Assembly (NCBI GenBank): GCA_945900695.1
Contig: CAMDJU010000073.1
Span: 1-11,131 of the forward strand
Direction: 5' to 3'
From: Bordetella parapertussis
GTDB lineage: Bacteria > Pseudomonadota > Gammaproteobacteria > Burkholderiales > Burkholderiaceae_C
DNA length: 11,131 bases
Position numbers and translations under genes: made by a program. Of this stretch, positions 6,311-11,131 are shown piece after piece; the first letter of the stretch is position 1, and every line of letters starts with the position of its first letter. The notes beneath the pieces were generated by a model. The model was not told the origin of the DNA. It saw nothing but the letters and a program-made list of their open reading frames with translations, and did no database searches.

Positions 6311-7258
6311 ATGGACCACCCTGAAATTTTGTGCGTGTCAAAGCTTCCCCCGTTCTTGATGAGCGACTTGCAAGACCATTTTCAAATTCACGACCATGAG
6401 CACATCACCGATCCGGGGGCCTTGGGCCGGATTCGGGCCATCGTCGGTGGAGGCGAGTCCAAAATTGACAAGAAATTGCTCAGCTTGTTTCCCGCAGTGG
6501 AAATGGTTTCGATTTTTGGGGTGGGTTATGACGGCGTAGACATCCCCACCATCCAAGAGCGCGGTATCCGCGTGACCCATACGCCTGGGGTTTTGAACGA
6601 CGATGTGGCGGATTTGGCGCTGGGTCTCATGCTGTCGGTGGCCCGTCGCATTCCACAAGCGCACCAATTTGTGCGCGCTGGTGATTGGGTGGACGGGCCC
6701 TTTCCCCTGGCTCGCAAGTTGACCGGTGCCCGATTGGGCTTGGTGGGCATTGGGCGCATTGGGCAAGCGATTGCCAAACGCGCAGCCGCTTTTGACATGA
6801 GCATTGCTTACACGGCGCGCCATGAGCGTCCAGATCTGCCTTTCGTCTATTGGCCCAGTCCCAAAGACTTGGCGGCGCAGGTGGACTTTCTGGTGGCCAT
6901 CACACCTGGAGGCGATGGCACGCGGGGCTTGATCAATGCCGAGGTGTTGGCCGCCCTGGGGCCTAAGGGGTTTTTGATCAACGTGGCCCGGGGGTCTGTG
7001 GTGGACCAGCCGGCACTGATCCAGGCACTCAAATCCAAATCCATCGCCGGCGCTGGTTTGGATGTTTACATCGATGAGCCCAGGGTGGTGCCTGAGTTGC
7101 GGGCTTTGGAGAATGTGGTTCTCACACCCCACATGGCCAGCGGCACCCTGGAAACGCGGCGTGCCATGGCCAATTTGGCATTGGGGAATTTGCAAGCACA
7201 TTTCGCAAATCAGCCCTTGCTCACGCCCATCCCAGAGTGCCCACCCCCTCGGGAATAA
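6311..7258 (+). CDS. D-2-hydroxyacid dehydrogenase (GhrB-like, NAD(P)-dependent)
   Basis: A 315-residue D-isomer-specific 2-hydroxyacid dehydrogenase, which reduces a 2-keto acid or oxidises the D-2-hydroxyacid. The NAD(P)-binding motif GLVGIGRIG is at 143-151, and the catalytic triad is complete: Arg227 (INVARGSVVD), Glu256 (LDVYIDEP) and His274 (LTPHMASG). The substrate loop VGYDGVDI (71-78) is typical of the glyoxylate/hydroxypyruvate/2-ketogluconate reductase group. The start at 6311 follows GGAG by 6 bases and gives normal family length; the frame is open further upstream into the dehydratase gene, but that leader is not family-like. It is the first gene of a rightward block continuing into the GntR regulator. 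The substrate is unknown; hydroxypyruvate, glyoxylate or a 2-keto sugar acid from a side branch are candidates. Confidence 0.92.
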   Translation: MDHPEILCVSKLPPFLMSDLQDHFQIHDHEHITDPGALGRIRAIVGGGESKIDKKLLSLFPAVEMVSIFGVGYDGVDIPTIQERGIRVTHTPGVLNDDVADLALGLMLSVARRIPQAHQFVRAGDWVDGPFPLARKLTGARLGLVGIGRIGQAIAKRAAAFDMSIAYTARHERPDLPFVYWPSPKDLAAQVDFLVAITPGGDGTRGLINAEVLAALGPKGFLINVARGSVVDQPALIQALKSKSIAGAGLDVYIDEPRVVPELRALENVVLTPHMASGTLETRRAMANLALGNLQAHFANQPLLTPIPECPPPRE

Positions 7259-7262
7259 GCGC

Positions 7263-7280
7263 AAACCCGTTCAGGGTTTT
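7263..7280 (+). terminator. Weak hairpin with short T run after the hydroxyacid dehydrogenase gene
   Basis: AAACCC (7263-7268), loop GTTCA, GGGTTT (7274-7279) form a 6-bp stem ending in a short T run (7277-7280). The stem has only three GC pairs, so it would be a leaky terminator or a chance hairpin. If active, it would partly separate the dehydrogenase gene from the GntR gene. Confidence 0.3.
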
Positions 7281-7303
7281 CAGGGGTGTATGCGGCCAGT
7301 CAA

Positions 7304-7316
7304 TGGTCATACGATA
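7304..7316 (+). promoter_or_regulatory. Putative autoregulatory operator, copy 2, before the GntR gene
   Basis: TGGTCATACGA (7304-7314) fits every fixed position of the FadR-subfamily GntR operator pattern TNGTNNNACNA, and TCATACGATA (7307-7316) is the 10-base word also found inverted at 6270-6279. It ends only 8 bases before the chosen GntR start codon at 7325, a position well suited to autorepression. Binding by the adjacent regulator is inferred, not shown. Confidence 0.5.
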
Positions 7317-7324
7317 GGCGTCCT

Positions 7325-8104
7325 ATGCACAAATTGCGCTTGATTTCGCCCACGCGGATCCCTGTCAAAAATGCCCACGCCAGCACGGTAGAAGTGCTGG
7401 GGAAAAGCATTGTGGCGGGTCAATACCCGGTGGGCACGAGTTTGCCGCCCGAGCCACAGTTGTGTGAAAACTTTGGGGTCAGCAGAACCGTGGTCCGCGA
7501 GTCCATCAAATCTCTGGTGGCCAAAGGTTTGATCGTCACGGGGCCGAAATTAGGAACCCGTGTTTTGCCTGAAGATCAATGGAATTGGTTTGACCCCGAT
7601 GTGGTGTCTTGGCTTTCGCAAAAGCGCTTGAGTGCCGATTTTTTGCGTGATTTGCAGGAGTTGCGGCGCATTGTGGAGCCCGCTGCCATCCGTTTGGCGG
7701 CAGATCGCGCGACACCGCAAGCTTTGTCCTCTATCGAAATTGCTTTTTCAGGTATGAAAAATGCGGTCGAAAACGGTGGGGACTACGTCACGCATGACCT
7801 GCGCTTTCACCAAGGTTTGTTGCAGGCTTCTGGCAACCGTTTATTGGTGCAAATGAGCAAGGTTTTGGGTGCACTGCTGCGCACGAGTTTTGAAATTTCC
7901 ACCGCGAAAAAAAATGGCCCTGCCCAATCCTTGTCCATGCACAGAGACGTATTGGATGCCGTGATCTCGCGTGACCCAAATCGGGCCGAAGCGGCCATAC
8001 TGCGATTGATTGATGGCGCCAAGCAAGACATTGAGTCGGTCTTGTCTTCTCGCCGTCGCATCCCCAACATTGGGCGCCCAGCTTCACCCTTGCGGGCCCT
8101 TTGA
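7325..8104 (+). CDS. GntR-family (FadR/FCD subfamily) regulator, DgoR-like
   Basis: A 259-residue DNA-binding regulator, probably a repressor released by a sugar acid. The N-terminal winged helix-turn-helix spans about residues 19-82, with LPPEPQLCENFGVSRTVVRESIKSL-type recognition elements and the wing GPKLGTRV. A linker (QWNWFDPDVVSWL, 85-97) strongly recalls E. coli DgoR (QWNYLDTDVLQWV). The FCD ligand domain follows, with metal/ligand residues Asp158 and His162 (DLRFHQGLL) and His206 (MHRDVL). I prefer the ATG at 7325 (MHKLRLISPTR) to the in-frame ATG at 7286, because the latter adds non-conserved residues and would place the putative operator inside the coding region; an AGG lies 6 bases upstream, which is a weak ribosome site. 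The gene lies 33 bases before the transporter operon. Galactonate or a related acid is the likely effector, by analogy to DgoR. Confidence 0.88.
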   Translation: MHKLRLISPTRIPVKNAHASTVEVLGKSIVAGQYPVGTSLPPEPQLCENFGVSRTVVRESIKSLVAKGLIVTGPKLGTRVLPEDQWNWFDPDVVSWLSQKRLSADFLRDLQELRRIVEPAAIRLAADRATPQALSSIEIAFSGMKNAVENGGDYVTHDLRFHQGLLQASGNRLLVQMSKVLGALLRTSFEISTAKKNGPAQSLSMHRDVLDAVISRDPNRAEAAILRLIDGAKQDIESVLSSRRRIPNIGRPASPLRAL

Positions 8105-8124
8105 TTTCCACCACTTCCATACAA

Positions 8125-8130
8125 AAGGAG
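8125..8130 (+). promoter_or_regulatory. Strong ribosome binding site for the solute-binding protein gene
   Basis: AAGGAG lies 7 bases before the ATG at 8138, the strongest ribosome site in the transporter block and in keeping with high expression of a periplasmic binding protein. It also confirms this start. Confidence 0.8.
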
Positions 8131-8137
8131 ACAAACC

Positions 8138-9514
8138 ATGAGAATGAAAAAAATGTGGACCGTGGCCATGGTGGCCGCCGGCATGTTGGCGGCAGCGCCC
8201 GCCATGTCACAAGAAAAACTCAATGTATTTTGGGTCAAGGGTTTTTACAAGGCAGAAGATGATGCTTTGTACGCGGCCATCAAAAAGTTTGAGGCCAAGT
8301 ACAAAAATGTCAAAGTCGAACTGTCCCAGTACCCCATTCAAGACATGATTCCCAAAACCGTTGCGGCTTTGGACTCAGGCACACCGCCGGACGTGGCCTA
8401 TGCCGACGTTTACGACTTTCAAGTGACTGCTTCGTGGGCCTATGACGGCAAGCTCGAGGACATCAGCAGCGTGATCAACCCTATCCGTGCCCGTTTCGCT
8501 GGCAACACCATTGAAACCACGTTCTTGCTCAATAACAAAGAAAATAAACGCGCTTATTACGCCTTCCCCATCAAACAGCAGACCATGCACATCCAATATT
8601 GGGCTGACATGTTGAGTGATGCGGGCTTCAAGGACACTGACATTCCCACCAATTGGAAAGACTACTGGGAATTTTGGTGCAGCAAGGTTCAAGTGGCGCA
8701 CCGACAAAAAACGGGTCAACGCAGTTTTGGTATCGGACATCCCATGGGCGTTGATTCCAGCGACTCCTTCTTTTCCTTTTTGACCTTTATGGATGCGCAC
8801 AACGTCAAACTGGTCAGTGACTCGGGCAAGCTGCTGGTTGACGACCCTGACGTTCGCAAGGGGCTGATCGCTGCCATGACCGACTACACCGCTTTGTATG
8901 GCCGCGGTTGTACGCCACCATCATCGACCAGCTGGAAGGACCCGGACAACAACGTTGCGTTTCACAACAAGACAACGGTGATGACCCACAATGCCACCAT
9001 CTCCATTGCGGCCAAATGGTTGGACGACATGAACAACGCGGCGCTCACGCCTGAGCAGCGCGCTACGGCCAGCAAAAACTACAAAGAGCTGGTGAAAACT
9101 GCGGGCTTCCCCAACAAACCCGATGGCTCCAAAATGGTCTATCGTGCAGCAGTCAAAACTGGCGTGATCTTTAAAGATGCCAAAAACAAGGCGCGCGCCA
9201 AGGACTTTGTGGCTTTCTTGTTGCAAGAAGAAAACCTGACGCCTTATGTCGAAGGCTCTTTGGGTCGCTGGTTTCCCGTGACCAAAGTGGGGCAACAAAG
9301 TAAATTCTGGCAAGAAGACGTCCATCGCAAAGCGGTGTACACCCAGTTCATGAATGGCACCAGTCCATTCGAGTTCACGAAAAACTTCCGCTTCACACAG
9401 CTCAACAACGAAAACGTGTGGGCCAAGGCGATGAACCGGGTGCAGAACGAAAAGGTACCGGTCGAGAAAGCCGTGGATGAGATGATTGACCGCATCAAGG
9501 CCGTGGCCCGCTGA
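8138..9514 (+). CDS. Periplasmic solute-binding protein of a CUT1-type carbohydrate ABC importer
   Basis: A 458-residue family 1 extracellular solute-binding protein that captures the substrate in the periplasm and delivers it to the permeases encoded next. The N terminus is a clear Sec signal peptide: basic MRMKKMW, a hydrophobic core to about residue 20, and likely cleavage after AMS (24/25); there is no lipobox Cys. The mature protein begins EKLNVFWVKGFY, with the family features ALDSGTPPDVAYADVYDF near the first lobe and an NVAFHNKTTVMTHNATISI strand in the second. The gene is followed by a strong hairpin terminator and then two permease genes; the ATPase gene is not in the window and may lie to the right. 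Substrate cannot be read; context favours a galactose-like sugar, polyol or sugar acid. Confidence 0.92.
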   Translation: MRMKKMWTVAMVAAGMLAAAPAMSQEKLNVFWVKGFYKAEDDALYAAIKKFEAKYKNVKVELSQYPIQDMIPKTVAALDSGTPPDVAYADVYDFQVTASWAYDGKLEDISSVINPIRARFAGNTIETTFLLNNKENKRAYYAFPIKQQTMHIQYWADMLSDAGFKDTDIPTNWKDYWEFWCSKVQVAHRQKTGQRSFGIGHPMGVDSSDSFFSFLTFMDAHNVKLVSDSGKLLVDDPDVRKGLIAAMTDYTALYGRGCTPPSSTSWKDPDNNVAFHNKTTVMTHNATISIAAKWLDDMNNAALTPEQRATASKNYKELVKTAGFPNKPDGSKMVYRAAVKTGVIFKDAKNKARAKDFVAFLLQEENLTPYVEGSLGRWFPVTKVGQQSKFWQEDVHRKAVYTQFMNGTSPFEFTKNFRFTQLNNENVWAKAMNRVQNEKVPVEKAVDEMIDRIKAVAR

Positions 9515-9531
9515 TGACTTGACGACGAAAA

Positions 9532-9566
9532 ACGGGGCCCAATTCAAACTTGGGCCCCGTCTTTTT
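9532..9566 (+). terminator. Rho-independent terminator between binding-protein and permease genes
   Basis: ACGGGGCCCAA (9532-9542) and TTGGGCCCCGT (9550-9560) form a perfect 11-bp GC-rich stem with a 7-base loop, followed by C and five Ts (9562-9566). It begins 17 bases after the binding-protein stop and ends 14 bases before the permease start. In this place it most likely allows partial read-through and protects the upstream mRNA 3' end, giving more binding protein than permease. Confidence 0.88.
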
Positions 9567-9580
9567 GGTTCAACCGCGCT

Positions 9581-10438
9581 ATGTCTGACTCCCTTGCATT
9601 GACACCTGCTGCTCCCTCCACACTCACCCAATGGGAGCGTGCTGGCAGATGGATGTTGGTGCCTTACTTATTGATTTTTTTCCTGTTTGTGCTTTATCCC
9701 GTTTGCTATGGGCTGTGGTTGGCACGCCACCCGGAAAGTTATGTCAAGCTGTTTGACGACCCTATATTTTTCCGTACCGCGGTGAACACCTTGGTTTTTT
9801 TGGTGGTGGCCATCAATGTAAAGATGGCCATGGCCATGGTTTTATCGGGTTTCTTTTTGAACAAAAGGTGGTGGATCAAGGGCTTGTCTTTGTTGTTCAT
9901 CTTGCCCTGGGCCCTGCCGTCGATACCCACCATTTTGTCGGTGCGGTTCATGCTCAACCCCGAGTGGGGTGTGATCAACACGCAAATTTTCCAACTCACC
10001 GGTTTAGATGGCCCCAATTGGCTCAATGACACCACGTTGGCAATGACTTTCGCCATGCTCATGCACATCTGGAAATCCTTGCCCTTTTGGACCTTGATCT
10101 TGCTGGCGGGTCGCATGTCCATTCCGGCCGAGCAATACGAGGCCGCCTCGGTGGACGGAGCGAGCTCTTGGCAAAAATTCAGGTTCATCACTTGGCCATC
10201 GATGCAGACCTTGTACTTGACTTCCACGATTTTGTCGATGATTTGGACTTTGGGTGACTTCAATTCGGTGTATTTGCTGACCGGCGGCGGACCAGCGGAT
10301 TTGACCCACGTGCTGGCCACCTTGGGTATTCGCTATTTGCGATTGGACCAAGTGGACTTGGCCATGGCCTCGATCGTGGTGGCGCTGCCGCTGGTCTTGC
10401 CATTGGTGTTTTTCATGATGAAGCGCTTGTCCAAATGA
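9581..10438 (+). CDS. ABC sugar transporter permease (MalF/UgpA-type)
   Basis: A 285-residue inner-membrane permease of the binding-protein-dependent transport family. Hydrophobic segments are visible at about 25-47, 66-92, 102-123, 152-177, 211-224 and 260-280, consistent with six membrane helices. The cytoplasmic EAA loop that docks on the ATPase is EQYEAASVDGASSWQKF at about 184-200. The start at 9581 lacks a recognisable Shine-Dalgarno sequence and lies just after the intercistronic terminator; a start at the Met of GRWMLVPYLL (residue 25) is possible but would remove the usual cytoplasmic N-terminal segment. The second permease gene follows after 10 bases. Together they form the membrane heterodimer of the importer. 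Confidence 0.92.
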   Translation: MSDSLALTPAAPSTLTQWERAGRWMLVPYLLIFFLFVLYPVCYGLWLARHPESYVKLFDDPIFFRTAVNTLVFLVVAINVKMAMAMVLSGFFLNKRWWIKGLSLLFILPWALPSIPTILSVRFMLNPEWGVINTQIFQLTGLDGPNWLNDTTLAMTFAMLMHIWKSLPFWTLILLAGRMSIPAEQYEAASVDGASSWQKFRFITWPSMQTLYLTSTILSMIWTLGDFNSVYLLTGGGPADLTHVLATLGIRYLRLDQVDLAMASIVVALPLVLPLVFFMMKRLSK

Positions 10439-10448
10439 AGGTCTATCC

Positions 10449-11131
10449 ATGAAGCCCTGGACTTGGCGCAGCACCCTGACCGAGGCCAAACTGCTGCTGA
10501 TCGGTATCCCCTTGTTTTTGTGGACGATGATCCCGGTTTATCACTTGGTTTTGTTTTCTATTTCGCCACGGGACTCGGCCACTTCGGGTCGGCTTTGGCC
10601 CAAAGAACCCACCCTGCAAAACTTTAACTTTGTGTTTTATCAAAAGCATTTTTACCTGGATTATTTTTGGATCCAGTTGGGTAACTCGGTGTTGATTGCA
10701 ACGGCGGTGGCTTTTTTGACCTTGGTGATTTCTACCTTTGCTGCTTTCGCCATCAGTCGATTGCGCGTCAATGGTGGCAGGACTGTGCTGAACATGGCTT
10801 TGTTCACCTATTTCATACCAGCAGCTTTTTTGGCCGTGCCGATGTACAAAACCATGGGTATTTACGGCTTGCTCAACAGCCAGTGGGCTTTGATTTTGGC
10901 CATGGTCACCATTGCCTCGCCGTATTGCATCTGGGTTCTCAAACAAGCCTCTGACAAGTTGCCTTATGAGCTCGATGAGGCGGCCCGCATGGATGGCGCG
11001 TCCCCCATGCAATTGTTCCGCTTGGTTTATTTGCCCCTGATGGTGCCGTCTTTGGTGGCGGTGGGTACCTATTCTTTGCTGTTGGCTTGGAATGAATACC
11101 TGTACGCTTTTTTGCTGCTGTCGCGCGACGA
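10449..11131 (+). CDS. ABC sugar transporter permease (MalG/UgpE-type), 3' end cut by window edge
   Basis: The first 227 codons of the second inner-membrane permease are present; the frame is open to the window edge, and a family length of about 275-300 residues implies some 50-70 residues are missing. It begins MKPWTWRSTL, with a first membrane helix at about 14-38 and others near 79-103, 113-132, 144-164 and 197-220. The EAA loop is ELDEAARMDGASPMQLF at about 174-190, with the canonical DEAA-x-x-DGAS pattern. The ATG follows AAGG at 7 bases and lies 10 bases after the preceding permease stop, so the two genes are co-transcribed. The ATPase gene, and perhaps a lactonase or sugar dehydrogenase, could follow beyond the window. 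Confidence 0.93.
   Translation, partial: MKPWTWRSTLTEAKLLLIGIPLFLWTMIPVYHLVLFSISPRDSATSGRLWPKEPTLQNFNFVFYQKHFYLDYFWIQLGNSVLIATAVAFLTLVISTFAAFAISRLRVNGGRTVLNMALFTYFIPAAFLAVPMYKTMGIYGLLNSQWALILAMVTIASPYCIWVLKQASDKLPYELDEAARMDGASPMQLFRLVYLPLMVPSLVAVGTYSLLLAWNEYLYAFLLLSRD

Noticed and set aside
6338..7264. A 308-codon open frame on the minus strand, antisense to the hydroxyacid dehydrogenase gene.
   Set aside because: It has no family motifs and a His/Gln-rich shadow composition, and the plus strand carries a complete catalytic triad and Rossmann motif.
3353..7307. GTCAATGG present both in the dgoK/SDR gap (3353-3360) and before the GntR gene (7299-7306).
   Set aside because: An eight-base match between two regions of this size is expected by chance fairly often, and the flanking bases do not align without a shift, so I do not call it a shared operator.
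8105..8137. CATACAAAA upstream of the binding-protein gene as a third operator copy.
   Set aside because: Only part of the TCATACGATA word is kept and the remainder is A-rich sequence next to the ribosome site; the similarity is too weak to call.

Overview
The window looks like chromosomal DNA from a beta-proteobacterium, most likely Burkholderiales/Comamonadaceae (a Limnohabitans- or Rhodoferax-like freshwater relative). That placement is inference from moderately high GC, heavy TTG-leucine use and the resemblance of the proteins to Burkholderiales families; no rRNA or other marker is present. Coding density is very high. I see no tRNA, rRNA, insertion sequence, CRISPR array or phage gene.

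The window is a catabolic locus for a sugar acid, with uptake, built of four transcription blocks. (1) Minus strand, 3311 down to 1: dgoK (2-keto-3-deoxygalactonate kinase), dgoA (KDPGal aldolase), an enoyl-CoA hydratase/isomerase-family protein, a PaaI-type hotdog thioesterase and gloA (glyoxalase I, cut by the window edge). The genes overlap or nearly touch, so they look like one translationally coupled operon. (2) Plus strand, 3485-4492: an extended SDR resembling D-erythronate dehydrogenase (DenD), divergent from dgoK. (3) Minus strand, 6234-4498: an IlvD/EDD-family dehydratase of the L-arabinonate dehydratase type, ending 5 bases from the SDR stop. (4) Plus strand, 6311 to the right edge: a D-2-hydroxyacid dehydrogenase, a DgoR-like GntR/FadR-subfamily repressor, and a CUT1-type ABC importer (binding protein, permease, partial second permease).

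A coherent reading is a De Ley-Doudoroff-type route: a D-galactose-related sugar or acid is imported and oxidised, the acid is dehydrated by the IlvD/EDD enzyme to 2-keto-3-deoxygalactonate, DgoK phosphorylates it, and DgoA splits it to pyruvate and glyceraldehyde 3-phosphate. L-arabinonate is D-galactonate minus C6, so an arabinonate-type dehydratase could replace the usual enolase-superfamily DgoD, which is absent here. The SDR and hydroxyacid dehydrogenase substrates are not settled. GloA could detoxify methylglyoxal arising from triose phosphate.

The most notable regulatory signal is a 10-base word (TCATACGATA) that occurs in inverted orientation in the dehydratase/dehydrogenase divergent promoter region and just before the GntR gene, where it is part of a full match to the FadR-subfamily operator pattern. 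A strong hairpin-plus-T-tract terminator sits between the binding-protein gene and the first permease gene, probably setting their expression ratio. Nothing here is clearly an undescribed system; the points of interest are the gene combination and the regulation.
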